From NCBI RefSeq assembly GCF_005144865.1, contig NZ_SWFM01000004.1, forward strand, positions 124,001-188,000: a stretch of DNA of 64,000 nt. The letters are read 5' to 3'. Position numbers and translations under genes: made by a program. The notes under the pieces are model-generated. The model worked only from the letters and a program-made list of their open reading frames with translations, did not search any database and was not told the DNA's origin. Below, piece after piece: positions 1-8,295 of this stretch. The stretch comes from Guptibacillus hwajinpoensis. Lineage in GTDB: Bacteria; Bacillota; Bacilli; Bacillales; Guptibacillaceae. Numbering within the stretch: the stretch's first letter is position 1; every line of letters starts with the position of its first letter.

Positions 1-63
1 CTAAATTAACATTTCGAGGCTCAGGCACCGAATCCATGCAAATGGTTGTTTATCTGATCATAT

Positions 64-999
64 TTACCAGGGTAGCTTCGAGTCCTTTATTTCTACTGCC
101 CAAATATCCTTTAACTCGTTGATCATTTCGATCGATAAGCTGCCTTCTGATGCAGCTATATTCTGGTTGAATTGTTGAATGTCTTTTGCTCCAGGGATAA
201 TGGTAGATACTTCTTGATAGGAAAGAATAAATTGCAGTGCTGCTTGTGCCATTGAAATATCATCTCCCAGAATACGTCGAACTTGTTCGACTAGAATTCC
301 TCTTCGTTCAATTTCTTCCGCACTCCATCTGCTTCTAATTCCGCTAAATCTACTTTTCTCATCATACTTTCCTGTCAGCCAGCCTGAATCGAGAGGCACC
401 TTGGTAATCACGCCAACCCCTTGATTTTCAGCTGATTGTATCGCAGCCGCTGGTTCTTGATGAAATATATTAAACATAACCTCAATAATCTGACTATCCG
501 TCTTATTTAATAGTTCATCCATCTCTACTCCAGTATCGACCGAAGCTCCATATGCTCTGATCTTCCCTTGCTCTTTCAGTTTTTCCAGTACTTCAAACTG
601 CGGGCCGTTTCCATTAAGGGTTGAGAAAGGTGGGTTATGAAGGAGAAGACTATCAAGATAATCGGTATGTAACCTTCGTAAACTACCTTCTACTGATTCC
701 ATCAATTTTTCAGGTTGGAAGTTTTGTTCACCATTCGAATGATGTCCACATTTACTGCTAATGACCACCTGATCTCTTTTTCCTTTAAAAGCTTTCCCAA
801 GCAGTTCTTCACTTTTCCCAGCTCCATAGTTAGGAGCAGTATCAAAGAAATTACACCCGGAATCCATCGCGTTCCTCACTAAATGAATTCCTTCATCCTC
901 TGTCATCTTTCCCCAGTCTTTTTCATTCCCTAGTTGCCATGCTCCAAATCCAACCTCGGAGACTTTTATTCCTGTATTTCCTAAGTTTCGGTGTTTCAT
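64..999 (-). CDS. Aldo/keto reductase
   Basis: Predicted cytosolic NAD(P)H-dependent aldo/keto reductase acting on an unknown carbonyl substrate. The 311-residue product has the family tetrad: D53 and Y58 in FDTAPNYG, K83 in SSKCG and H121 in LLLHNPP, within a TIM-barrel-length chain. The ATG at 999 is preferred to the longer in-frame reading (to 1092) because an AAGGAGGAA ribosome site lies directly before it and the usual family N-terminus (KHRNLGNTG) begins there. It is transcribed alone on the minus strand. The 63 bases before the window edge hold nothing I can recognise. Family assignment is firm; substrate is not inferable. Confidence 0.9.
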   Translation of the reverse strand: MKHRNLGNTGIKVSEVGFGAWQLGNEKDWGKMTEDEGIHLVRNAMDSGCNFFDTAPNYGAGKSEELLGKAFKGKRDQVVISSKCGHHSNGEQNFQPEKLMESVEGSLRRLHTDYLDSLLLHNPPFSTLNGNGPQFEVLEKLKEQGKIRAYGASVDTGVEMDELLNKTDSQIIEVMFNIFHQEPAAAIQSAENQGVGVITKVPLDSGWLTGKYDEKSRFSGIRSRWSAEEIERRGILVEQVRRILGDDISMAQAALQFILSYQEVSTIIPGAKDIQQFNQNIAASEGSLSIEMINELKDIWAVEIKDSKLPW

Positions 1000-1178
1000 G
1001 AAATAGTTCCTCCTTTTCCTCATGCAAACTTCTATTGAAAGCTGAAAGTTACTATAGTTTTTAGAAGGTCTAACAAATAATATATCGTGCATGAATAATT
1101 TTTCGTATAAGATTCTACGTTACTATTTTAACAATAATTTCCTGAGTTTAGCTAATGAGGACTATTATTGATCATATA

Positions 1179-1226
1179 AGAAAGAGCCTTCCATATGTTC
1201 ACTTTGAACGATGAAAGGCTCTTTCT
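1179..1226 (-). terminator. Terminator downstream of tRNA-Ala
   Basis: Arms AGAAAGAGCCTT (1179-1190) and AAGGCTCTTTCT (1215-1226) form a perfect 12-bp stem with a 24-base loop. It lies 34 bases past the tRNA 3' end on the minus strand and is followed there by an A/T-rich stretch. The U-run is poor, so termination strength is uncertain. Confidence 0.6.
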
Positions 1227-1259
1227 ATTATAGTGATTTTTCTAACAGATTATTATCAA

Positions 1260-1332
1260 TGGAGCATAGCGGGCTCGAACCGCTGACCTCTACACTGCCA
1301 GTGTAGCGCTCTCCCAGCTGAGCTAATGCCCC
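1260..1332 (-). tRNA. tRNA-Ala (anticodon GGC)
   Basis: The reverse complement folds as a standard cloverleaf. The acceptor stem is GGGGCAT/ATGCTCC, the D-arm is AGCTCAGCTGGGAGAGC, the anticodon stem is CTACA/TGTAG with loop CTGGCAG (anticodon GGC), and the T-arm contains GGTTCGAGCC. The discriminator base is A at 1260. The 3' CCA is not encoded (the following bases are TTG), so it must be added by nucleotidyltransferase. It stands alone, not in a tRNA cluster. Confidence 0.97.
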
Positions 1333-1414
1333 GTATAAATGACAGCGATTTCCTGTCGACAAAATTTATTTTATCATAGCCTTAATCAGAACAGCAACTA
1401 TTTTCTTACAAAAA

Positions 1415-1445
1415 GAAAGAAACGCCGTCTCCCGGCGTTTCTTTC
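1415..1445 (-). terminator. Terminator of the yggT-family gene
   Basis: A perfect 13-bp stem GAAAGAAACGCCG / CGGCGTTTCTTTC with a 5-base loop, followed on the minus strand by TTTTT. It begins 11 bases past the stop codon. Confidence 0.9.
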
Positions 1446-1455
1446 TCCTACTACC

Positions 1456-1764
1456 TTACCTTCTCTCTCGTTCAGTCAATCCCATCGCAACAAACCTTAC
1501 AATCAATGACGCGACAATACTATATACAATCAGTGCAAACACTGCCGAGAATTCAACGACATATTGGCCGACGAATTCCGTGGTTGGAAAGATATTTCTA
1601 AACGGATATAAGAGTGGCGCTGAGGTATCATAGATCCACTGCACGAATGGTGCACCGGGGTTTGCGCTGAATAGTTTCAATAATATACGAATTCCTAGAA
1701 TCGCTTCGATGATGCCAAAGATAAGGCGTACAACCGATACGAGGAATGAAGATATAGTTCTCAT
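1456..1764 (-). CDS. YggT-family membrane protein
   Basis: Small integral membrane protein (102 residues) of the YggT/YlmG family. It has two hydrophobic segments, roughly residues 5-27 and 70-95, flanking the conserved SANPGAPFVQWIYDTSAPLLYPFRN-type loop with its P-F-R motif. The family is often found next to division genes and is linked to membrane or cell-division processes, but the exact role is unsettled. Here it stands alone with its own terminator. An in-frame GTG at 1773 abuts the AAGGG ribosome site, so the ATG at 1764 is the better start. Confidence 0.85.
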   Translation of the reverse strand: MRTISSFLVSVVRLIFGIIEAILGIRILLKLFSANPGAPFVQWIYDTSAPLLYPFRNIFPTTEFVGQYVVEFSAVFALIVYSIVASLIVRFVAMGLTERERR

Positions 1765-1885
1765 GTTAATCACCCTTTTTTAAACTGTCATATCCTTTCT
1801 TTACCCTATTGCGATTGATCAAACACGTGTCGTTTTTTTCCAGTGATTGATGGACATAATGGGAATGGAGAAAGGAGCGTTTATT

Positions 1886-2878
1886 TTGAGGTTACGTAAT
1901 TTAGTTTATTATATATCTCGGTATCCACCTATATTACAACTCGGTGTTTTAACTGCACTTATTCTTATTTCCATGGGCTTTATTATGCACCTAGTTGAGC
2001 CAGACATGTTTCCAACTGTTTTTGATGGGGTCTGGTTTGCGATTGTGACGGCATCAACGATCGGGTATGGGGATGCTTCACCTGAATCCGTTAAAGGAAA
2101 AGCGATTGCAATCGTGTTTATCATGTTCGGTGCGGGCTTCATGACTTTCTATATGGCAAAGCTCGCTTCGACTTTTGTGGTGAAGCAAGGTTCAATCGGG
2201 CGAGGTGAGCGAGGTTACACCCGTAGCAATCATGTGGTTATTATTGGATGGAATTCGCGAAGCAGGTATACAATCAGTGACCTGCTAGCTAACCAGCCGG
2301 AAAGATCAATTGTTTTGGTCGACCAATCGTTAACTGAAAATCCTCTTCAGAAAGAAGGGATTCATTTTGTAAAAGGGAATCCTGGTGAAGACAGGACGTT
2401 AAAGCACGCGAATGTAGAAGAGGCTCATACCGTTCTGATTACTGCGGATCAGTACAAAAGTGAGCTCGAAGTTGATATGCAAACGATCCTGACGCTTTTG
2501 ACCGTAAAGGGGATTAATCCTACGGTTTATACGATTGTCGAGATTCTATCTCCAGAACAAATCGTTAATGCTGAACGTGCTGGCGCTGATGAAATTATTG
2601 AGAGTGCCCATCTACTCAGTACCGTGATGACGAATAGTGTTTTCTCACACGGGATTTCAACAACACTACTCGAGATACTGACACATTTGAAGCCAAATCA
2701 AATTGATTTTATGAGTGCGGAAGCGTTCAGTGACGATTCATTTTGTGATGTGGCACAGCGCCTAAATGAAAAGGACATTCTCATGATTGGTGTTAAAAGA
2801 GGGAAGGAACTGGTAATGAACCCCTCCCCTTCGTTTATCATTCAACCCGATGATCATTTACTTGTGATTCACACATAA
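1886..2878 (+). CDS. yugO: Potassium channel with RCK domain (YugO)
   Basis: Predicted potassium channel of the plasma membrane. Residues 1-100 hold two transmembrane helices around a pore loop with the selectivity filter TIGYGD (58-63). From about residue 116 a TrkA-N/RCK domain begins with the nucleotide-binding turn HVVIIGWNS and runs to the C-terminus. B. subtilis YugO, which carries potassium signals in biofilms, has about this length (330 here). The TTG at 1886 is chosen because AAAGGAG precedes it at 8 bases; upstream ATGs lack a ribosome site. It converges with yugN, the last 10 bases overlapping, the same pairing as in B. subtilis. Confidence 0.92.
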   Translation: MRLRNLVYYISRYPPILQLGVLTALILISMGFIMHLVEPDMFPTVFDGVWFAIVTASTIGYGDASPESVKGKAIAIVFIMFGAGFMTFYMAKLASTFVVKQGSIGRGERGYTRSNHVVIIGWNSRSRYTISDLLANQPERSIVLVDQSLTENPLQKEGIHFVKGNPGEDRTLKHANVEEAHTVLITADQYKSELEVDMQTILTLLTVKGINPTVYTIVEILSPEQIVNAERAGADEIIESAHLLSTVMTNSVFSHGISTTLLEILTHLKPNQIDFMSAEAFSDDSFCDVAQRLNEKDILMIGVKRGKELVMNPSPSFIIQPDDHLLVIHT

Positions 2879-3279
2879 GGCATGAGCGCTGCGTCGAGTT
2901 CTTTTAGATAGCGCTCACCGTATTTCAACCATTTCTCATCGATTTCAGCATCTTTATCTGTTGGCTCCTGAAACTGATTAAAAGACGCAGTAATATTGGT
3001 GATGTTTCCTTTTGGATCGACTCCTGCCTGGTACATATGAGAGAGCATGAACGGTTGACCGATTTCAACAATCGCGCCATCTTGATCTAGCTCTTTTTTT
3101 ACAGCTTTTATCGGTACTCTTAGAAAAAGATAGCCGTCCTCATCATCGATTTTATAATCGAAATAGCCGTGATCATATTCCCAACCGCCTCCATAGCTAT
3201 AGCCAAGTTGACGCAGCTTGTCTTCCATAATGCTAAGTTCAATCGTTTTGCCTTCGAGCACAGAATCCATTGGAATCAT
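2869..3279 (-). CDS. yugN: YugN-like protein
   Basis: A 136-residue soluble protein of the YugN-like family, function unknown. It is rich in aromatic and acidic residues (YSYGGGWEYDHGYFDYKIDDEDGYLFLRVP around residues 28-57, given in part) with no signal peptide or membrane segment. A GGAGGAAG ribosome site precedes the ATG. It overlaps the end of yugO tail to tail. The constant neighbourhood with YugO suggests, but does not show, a shared role in potassium physiology. Confidence 0.88.
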   Translation of the reverse strand: MIPMDSVLEGKTIELSIMEDKLRQLGYSYGGGWEYDHGYFDYKIDDEDGYLFLRVPIKAVKKELDQDGAIVEIGQPFMLSHMYQAGVDPKGNITNITASFNQFQEPTDKDAEIDEKWLKYGERYLKELDAALMPYV

Positions 3280-3345
3280 AGGTGCTTCCTCCCTGTTATA
3301 CGTAGTCTACGCTTATCGTGTCCAAACAGAGAGAATTTCATGATA

Positions 3346-3414
3346 AGAAAAGCGCAAGCGCATTGTTCAACCGCGACAAGCTTAAGACCTTAAACGGGTG
3401 CGCTTGAGCTAGAC
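3346..3414 (+). repeat. Single short copy of the AAAAGCGGAAGCG hairpin repeat
   Basis: The stretch starts AGAAAAGCGCAAGCG and ends GAGCTAGAC, the same edges as the units at 7059-7495. It also carries the internal words CCGCGACAAGCTTAAGACC and GGGTGCGC. It lacks the long inner hairpin, so it is a short or internally deleted unit. It sits between yugN and the MITE-like element. Confidence 0.75.
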
Positions 3415-3452
3415 CTAACTGAATTTCATACTTTCTTATCTTTAAATCTAAA

Positions 3453-3675
3453 GGCTCTTTTCTAAAAGATTGTTGCTTTTAAAAGGATTTTTATATAAAA
3501 ACCACACTTAGCTAATTGGAGCGGAAGGATGCTCGACTCCTGCGGGACTAGCGGGACAGGTGAGACCCCACAGGAGCGTAGCGACGAGGAGGCTCACCGC
3601 CCGCCCCGCGGAAAGCGAGCATCCTGGAGCGGAAATTAACCCACGCTTATAGCAAAAATGTATACGAAAAGAGCC
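3453..3675 (+). repeat. MITE-like element, copy A (full length)
   Basis: A 223-base element starting GGCTCTTTTCTAAAAGATTG and ending GTATACGAAAAGAGCC, so its ends are inverted repeats. The outer parts are A/T-rich. The core (about 3517-3635) is a GC-rich imperfect palindrome with arms AGGATGCTCG and CGAGCATCCT and inner pairs GGTGAG/CTCACC and CTCCTG/CAGGAG. It is the same length as copy D. No transposase is encoded. It fills most of the 434-base gap between yugN and pgi. No clear target duplication is visible. Confidence 0.85.
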
Positions 3676-3684
3676 AATAAAAAA

Positions 3685-3704
3685 GAGAGTGCCGCAGCAC
3701 TCTC
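3685..3704 (-). terminator. Terminator of pgi
   Basis: An 8-bp stem GAGAGTGC/GCACTCTC with a 4-base loop, followed on the minus strand by TTTTTT. It lies 9 bases past the pgi stop, just inside the end of MITE copy A. Confidence 0.9.
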
Positions 3705-3713
3705 CTTGTATTT

Positions 3714-5075
3714 CTATTCGTGAGACTTAAGACGATCCTCAAGCTCTGCTTTTTCTTTCTCGAATCCTGGCTTACCTAGAAGCGCGAACATGTTCGTTTT
3801 GTAAGCTTCAACTCCAGGCTGATCAAATGGATTCACGCCTAGAAGGTAACCTGATACAGCACATGCTTTCTCAAAGAAGAATGCAAGGTAACCGAAGTGG
3901 TAAGGCGTCATTTCTGGGATGTTCACGATCAAGTTCGGAACGTCACCATCTGTATGAGCAAGCATAGTACCTTCAAATGCTTTCTGGTTAACAAAGTCCA
4001 TTGTTTCGCCAGCAAGATAGTTTAGCTTGTCCAAGTTCTTGTCATCTTCTTCGATTGTGATTTCATGGCGTGCCTTCTCAACGTTCAATACTGTTTCGAA
4101 TAGGCTACGGCGACCATCCTGAACGTATTGGCCCATTGAATGAAGATCTGTTGAGAAATCAACAGAAGCTGGGAATAGACCTTTGTTGTCTTTTCCTTCA
4201 CTTTCACCGAAGAGCTGCTTCCACCATTCAGAGAAATAGTGTAGGGATGGCTCGTAGTTCACAAGAAGCTCAATGTTCTTCCCTTTATTGTAAAGCGCAT
4301 TACGAACAGCTGCGTACTGATAAGCTTGGTTTGATGCAAGGTCAGATGTGTTCAAGTCATCTTGAGCATCTTGTGCACCTTTCATCATATCTTCAATGGA
4401 GATTCCGCTCGCTGCGATTGGAAGAAGTCCAACTGCAGTTAGAACAGAATAGCGTCCACCAACATCATCAGGAATCACGAAGCTTTCGTATCCTTCTTCG
4501 TCAGCTAGTGTCTTAAGAGCACCTTTTGACTTGTCAGTAGTCGCATAGATACGGCGTCTTGCTTCTTCAACACCGTATTTCTCTTCAAGGAACTTACGGA
4601 AAATACGGAACGCGATTGCAGGTTCTGTCGTTGTACCTGATTTCGAAATAACGTTAACGGAAACGTCTTTTCCTTCAAGTACGCTGAAGAGATCTTTCAC
4701 GTAAGTTGAGCTAATGTTGTTCCCTACAAAGAAGACTTGTGGTGTTTTACGCTCTTCTTTAGTTAGTACGTTATAGAAAGAATGGTTCAGCATTTCAATT
4801 GCTGCGCGTGCTCCTAGATACGATCCACCGATACCAACAACAAGAAGAACGTCAGAATCTGATTTGATTTTCTCAGCAGATTTCTGAATGCGTGAAAATT
4901 CCTCTTTATCATAATCATGTGGAAGCGTTAGCCAGCCAAGAAAGTCGCTGCCTGCTCCTGTTGAATTATGTAGCGCGTCATGTGCAGCCTTCACTGCATC
5001 CTTCATGTATGTTACTTCATGTTCGCCAACAAACGACAATGCTTTTGAATAGTCAAAACTTACTTTTGAAGTCAT
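3714..5075 (-). CDS. pgi: Glucose-6-phosphate isomerase
   Basis: Interconverts glucose 6-phosphate and fructose 6-phosphate in glycolysis and gluconeogenesis in the cytosol. The 453-residue chain has the sugar-isomerase fold signatures: [11 protein letters not shown] near residue 81, [11 protein letters not shown] in the phosphate-binding loop, [11 protein letters not shown], and the C-terminal PGVEAYKTN region with the catalytic lysine. Length equals that of Bacillus Pgi. It is transcribed alone. The neighbours yugN upstream in map order and yugJ on the other side match the B. subtilis yug region. Confidence 0.97.
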   Translation of the reverse strand: MTSKVSFDYSKALSFVGEHEVTYMKDAVKAAHDALHNSTGAGSDFLGWLTLPHDYDKEEFSRIQKSAEKIKSDSDVLLVVGIGGSYLGARAAIEMLNHSFYNVLTKEERKTPQVFFVGNNISSTYVKDLFSVLEGKDVSVNVISKSGTTTEPAIAFRIFRKFLEEKYGVEEARRRIYATTDKSKGALKTLADEEGYESFVIPDDVGGRYSVLTAVGLLPIAASGISIEDMMKGAQDAQDDLNTSDLASNQAYQYAAVRNALYNKGKNIELLVNYEPSLHYFSEWWKQLFGESEGKDNKGLFPASVDFSTDLHSMGQYVQDGRRSLFETVLNVEKARHEITIEEDDKNLDKLNYLAGETMDFVNQKAFEGTMLAHTDGDVPNLIVNIPEMTPYHFGYLAFFFEKACAVSGYLLGVNPFDQPGVEAYKTNMFALLGKPGFEKEKAELEDRLKSHE

Positions 5076-5311
5076 AGTTAGCCTCCAATTATCATTTTTT
5101 ATTCTTCACTCAAGTTTAACTTTATCCGAAGAAGTATTCGAAATCAAGAACACCGACCCATGTAAGCGTATACCTAAAGAGATTTCTTTTTAAAGATCTT
5201 GGAACTGCTTTTGAACTAATATCTTTTCATCACTTTAGGGGACAATCTACAACGCTCGAATTTTAGATTATTCGATTGAAACCTTCCATCATTTCATCTC
5301 TATCAAAAAAA

Positions 5312-5333
5312 GACCGCTCCAAACGGAACGGTC
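5312..5333 (-). terminator. Terminator of yugJ
   Basis: Stem GACCGCTCC/GGAACGGTC (one mismatch) with a short loop, followed on the minus strand by TTTTTTT. It begins 17 bases past the yugJ stop codon. Confidence 0.88.
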
Positions 5334-5349
5334 CTTACATCATTTCTTC

Positions 5350-6513
5350 TTATAGAGAAGCTTTCAAAATTGCAATTACATCGTCACGCTCAAGTGACTT
5401 GAAATTACCGAAAGCGCCATTAGCCATTGCGCGGTCTGCCATAAGATCAATCTTGCTATCGTCAATATCGTAATCAGCAAGACGGTTAGGTGCACCAAGG
5501 CTGCTCCAGAACGCGCTTAGCTTGTCGATACCTTCAAGAGCGATATCGCGATCTGTTTTACCTTCTTCACTTACACCAAGAACCTTAACAGCAAGACGCT
5601 TGAACTTACCTACGTTCACATCAAGGTTGTGTCTCATCCAGTTCGGGAACAAGATCGCAAGACCACCAGCATGTGGAATATCGTATACAGCTGATACGGC
5701 GTGCTCGATGTTATGAGAAGCCCAGTCACCGCGAACACCCATCTGTAGAGATTGGTTAAGAGCTACTGTACCACTTAGCATGATTGTTGCACGGTGGTCA
5801 TAGTTTTGCATGTCTTCAAGCAATTTCGGAGCTGTATCCATAACAGTTTCAAGAACAGAGAACTGCATGTTTTCTTGAAGCTCTGTTTCTGTTTCTGGGT
5901 GGAAGTATTGCTCAAGTACGTGAGACATCATGTCTACCATTCCGTATACTGTATGGTTCTTTGGAACAGTGTACGTGTTCTCTGGATCAAGGATTGAGAA
6001 TTTAGGATGTACGAGTGGGTGTCCCCAGCCGTATTTTTCTTGTGTTTCCCAGTTTGTGATAACAGAACCAGGGTTCATTTCAGAACCAGTTGCTGCTAGC
6101 GTTAGAACTGTACCGAATGGAAGAGCTGCTTTTGGAGCTGCTTTCTTCGTTACGAAGTCCCATGCGTCACCATCATATTTAGCGCCTGCAGAAATAGCTT
6201 TTGTGCAGTCAATTACACTACCGCCACCTACTGCTAGGATGAAATCAATGTCATTTTCCTTACAGATATTAACACCTTTATGAACTGTAGTAAGACGTGG
6301 GTTCGGTTCTACACCACTTAGCTCAGAAACTTCTGCGCCAATTTCGTCTAATGTTTTCATTACGCTATCATAAACACCGTTTTTCTTAATGCTTCCTCCG
6401 CCATAAACAACGAGGACCTTTTTGCCGTATTGTGGAATCTCATTCTTAAGAGCTTCAAGTTGCCCTTTACCGAAAATCAATTTCGTTGGATTTTGGAATG
6501 TAAAATTATTCAA
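5350..6513 (-). CDS. yugJ: Iron-containing (NADH-dependent) alcohol dehydrogenase YugJ
   Basis: Predicted group III alcohol dehydrogenase, probably reducing aldehydes to alcohols with NAD(P)H. The 387-residue protein has the dinucleotide motif [11 protein letters not shown] (about residues 90-100) and metal-binding histidines in [13 protein letters not shown] and [20 protein letters not shown]. The start is taken as TTG at 6513, because AAAGGGG sits 8 bases upstream and the N-terminus [17 protein letters not shown] then matches the family; an ATG at 6531 precedes the ribosome site. B. subtilis carries a tandem paralogue (yugK) here; this genome shows only one copy. Confidence 0.92.
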   Translation of the reverse strand: MNNFTFQNPTKLIFGKGQLEALKNEIPQYGKKVLVVYGGGSIKKNGVYDSVMKTLDEIGAEVSELSGVEPNPRLTTVHKGVNICKENDIDFILAVGGGSVIDCTKAISAGAKYDGDAWDFVTKKAAPKAALPFGTVLTLAATGSEMNPGSVITNWETQEKYGWGHPLVHPKFSILDPENTYTVPKNHTVYGMVDMMSHVLEQYFHPETETELQENMQFSVLETVMDTAPKLLEDMQNYDHRATIMLSGTVALNQSLQMGVRGDWASHNIEHAVSAVYDIPHAGGLAILFPNWMRHNLDVNVGKFKRLAVKVLGVSEEGKTDRDIALEGIDKLSAFWSSLGAPNRLADYDIDDSKIDLMADRAMANGAFGNFKSLERDDVIAILKASL

Positions 6514-6823
6514 TGTTATGTCCCCTTTCATTTCAAATCACGTTTATCCCAGCCTTAAGGCGCAGTAAACACTCACCTCTTTAACTTTAGTAACGCAAGA
6601 AGTTTAGGTGAGAGTTAACTGCCCCTAAAGGTCCGATTCGTTCAACTAACCATCAGAAATAAAACATCTCTGATGGAAGTTTGACTTTATTATGCCTCAT
6701 TCTATTTTTAAAATAAAGTAATCTGTTTGGCCAAACTTTTTTTGCCAGCTATGCATAATGAATGACTCCGTGAGTTATCTTATGAATGAACCGCTATGTT
6801 TCCTAATAAAAGGAGGTAGTCTC

Positions 6824-7054
6824 ATGAGCACAATACAACGCATTGCTCTTGCATTAGTTATTATCGGTGCGATTAACTGGGGCCTCATTGGATTTTTCCA
6901 ATTTGACCTTGTAGCTGCTATTTTCGGCGGGCAAAATGCTGCGCTTGCTCGAATTGTATATGGTCTTGTTGGGTTAAGCGGACTTTATTGCCTAACTTTA
7001 CTTTTCAAGCCGACTGAAGAGCTTTCACATGAACCAGATCGCTCTACAACATAA
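6824..7054 (+). CDS. yuzA: DUF378 membrane protein YuzA
   Basis: A 76-residue membrane protein with two hydrophobic helices (about 4-26 and 40-62) and the DUF378 motif INWGLIGFFQFDLVA. Function unknown. The ATG at 6824 follows AAAAGGAGG; the longer in-frame reading to 6758 has no ribosome site. Gene order yugJ-yuzA-yugI is that of B. subtilis. No terminator of its own is evident, but strong hairpin repeats follow directly. Confidence 0.85.
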   Translation: MSTIQRIALALVIIGAINWGLIGFFQFDLVAAIFGGQNAALARIVYGLVGLSGLYCLTLLFKPTEELSHEPDRSTT

Positions 7055-7058
7055 TTAA

Positions 7059-7495
7059 GAATGCGTAAGCGCCTTGTCCACCCGCGACAAGCTTAAGGCG
7101 AGCCTCAATGTGGCGCCCTTTGCCACAATGAAGATTGACTTAAGACCTCGAGCGGGTAGGTGCTGTAGCTAGACAAAAAAAGCGGAAGCGCCCCGAAAGG
7201 TTCGACAAGCGCTGGAAGGCTTTCAGGTGAACACGGTCTTTTGTGTTCCACTGAAAGTCTGAAGCGATCGAGAACCTGGGCGCTGAAGCTAGAAATTGAA
7301 AAGCGGAAGCGCCTTGTTTACCCGCGACAAGCTTAAGACGAGCCTCAATGTGGCGCTCTTTGCCACAATGAGGCTCGTCTTAAGACCTCCAGCGGGTAGG
7401 CGCTGAAGCGAGACAAGAAAAGCGCAAGCGCCCGGTAGGTTCGACAAGCGCTGAAAGACTGAAGCGACTCGAGAACCTGGGTGCTGTAGCTAGAC
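7059..7495 (+). repeat. Tandem ABAB array of the AAAAGCGGAAGCG hairpin repeat
   Basis: Four tandem units (about 7059-7174, 7175-7293, 7294-7414, 7415-7495). Each opens with A-rich AGCGGAAGCGCC and closes with GGCGCTGAAGCTAGAC or a close variant, so each can fold on itself. Units 1 and 3 share the words CCCGCGACAAGCTTAAG and CAATGTGGCGC; units 2 and 4 share GGTTCGACAAGCGCTG and GAGAACCTGG. Unit 3 contains a 23-bp stem with one mismatch (7332-7354 with 7362-7384). Unit 2 holds the GTGAACAC/GTGTTCCAC hairpin also seen at 48386 and 54661. No open reading frame is supported. The array fills the gap between yuzA and yugI. Confidence 0.85.
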
Positions 7496-7533
7496 TTCAC
7501 TGATTTTTTAATTTTCTTATCTTCACAAAAAAA

Positions 7534-7555
7534 AAGGCAGCCATATGGCTGCCTT
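7534..7555 (-). terminator. Terminator of yugI
   Basis: A perfect 22-base palindrome centred on CCATATGG (arms AAGGCAGCCAT and ATGGCTGCCTT), followed on the minus strand by a run of T. It starts 11 bases after the stop codon. Confidence 0.9.
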
Positions 7556-7565
7556 CTTTCATCAC

Positions 7566-7985
7566 TTACTTCTTAAGACGTTTGTTTAGCTGTGCTTGAC
7601 GGTCGTTAGACTCTTTCAACCAGTCTTTAAGCTTATCTTCAAGCGTGTTGAAGCCTTGTGGAGAAGAAGTTTGTTGTTGTTTCTTGTTTCCACCGCCGCT
7701 TGGTGCTGCTGGGCGAGGCTTTCTTTCCGGACGCTCAGGCTTAGGCTGAGTAGCGCGGATTGAAAGAGAGATTTTACCTGAACCTTCTTCAACGTTAAGG
7801 ATTTTAACTTTTACTTCGTCTCCAACAGTAAGTTGGTCTTCGATATTTTTTACGTAGCCGTGAGAAATTTCAGAGATGTGAACTAGACCTTGCTTTTGGT
7901 CGTCAATTGCAACGAATGCGCCAAAAGGCTTAATACCAGTTACCTTCCCTTCTACGATATCACCGACGTTATATTGTTCTGCCAT
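7566..7985 (-). CDS. yugI: S1-domain RNA-binding protein YugI (general stress protein 13 family)
   Basis: A 139-residue cytosolic protein. Residues 5-75 form one S1 RNA-binding domain (NVGDIVEGKVTGIKPFGAFV, then GLVHISEIS and VKVKILNVEE). A basic, Pro/Lys/Gln-rich low-complexity tail follows (about 80-120). The family (YugI/GSP13) is linked to ribosomes and general stress in B. subtilis. The ATG at 7985 follows TTAGGAG at a good distance; the longer reading to 8012 is unsupported. Monocistronic. Confidence 0.9.
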   Translation of the reverse strand: MAEQYNVGDIVEGKVTGIKPFGAFVAIDDQKQGLVHISEISHGYVKNIEDQLTVGDEVKVKILNVEEGSGKISLSIRATQPKPERPERKPRPAAPSGGGNKKQQQTSSPQGFNTLEDKLKDWLKESNDRQAQLNKRLKK

Positions 7986-8226
7986 GAAAACACTCCTAAC
8001 AAATTTTTTCAACTTAACTAGTATAACATAGATATTGCGTCAAGACAAAGCATCCTACTAGCCCTTTTTTTAAAATCATACATCTCCACTAAGGGAATAG
8101 CAAGAATATTTATTTCTGTCCTTATAAGGATTTACTTTCAAAATAAAATTATCACAGGAAACTCTTGAAAACCCAATCATATCAACCCTTACACCAAGTG
8201 GTAAATAAATACAAGAATATTTGATA

Positions 8227-8255
8227 TTGACTGAATACTTCCCGCTCGCTATAGT
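8227..8255 (+). promoter_or_regulatory. Sigma-A-type promoter of the NSS transporter gene
   Basis: The -35 hexamer TTGACT (8227-8232) and -10 TATAGT (8250-8255) are separated by exactly 17 bases, and the start codon follows 40 bases later. The rest of the 310-base gap between yugI and this gene is A/T-rich, with nothing else I can name. Confidence 0.7.
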
Positions 8256-8295
8256 GATAAAATGCATAAGGACTTATTACATATGAGGTGACAAT

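Noticed and set aside
7059..7495. Possible CRISPR array
   Set aside because: Units are about 80-120 bases, adjoin without unique spacers, alternate between two inner types and fold as hairpins. No cas genes are nearby.
8076..8267. 63-codon minus-strand frame upstream of the NSS gene
   Set aside because: No ribosome site, no recognisable domain, and it runs antisense across the good TTGACT/TATAGT promoter of the plus-strand gene.
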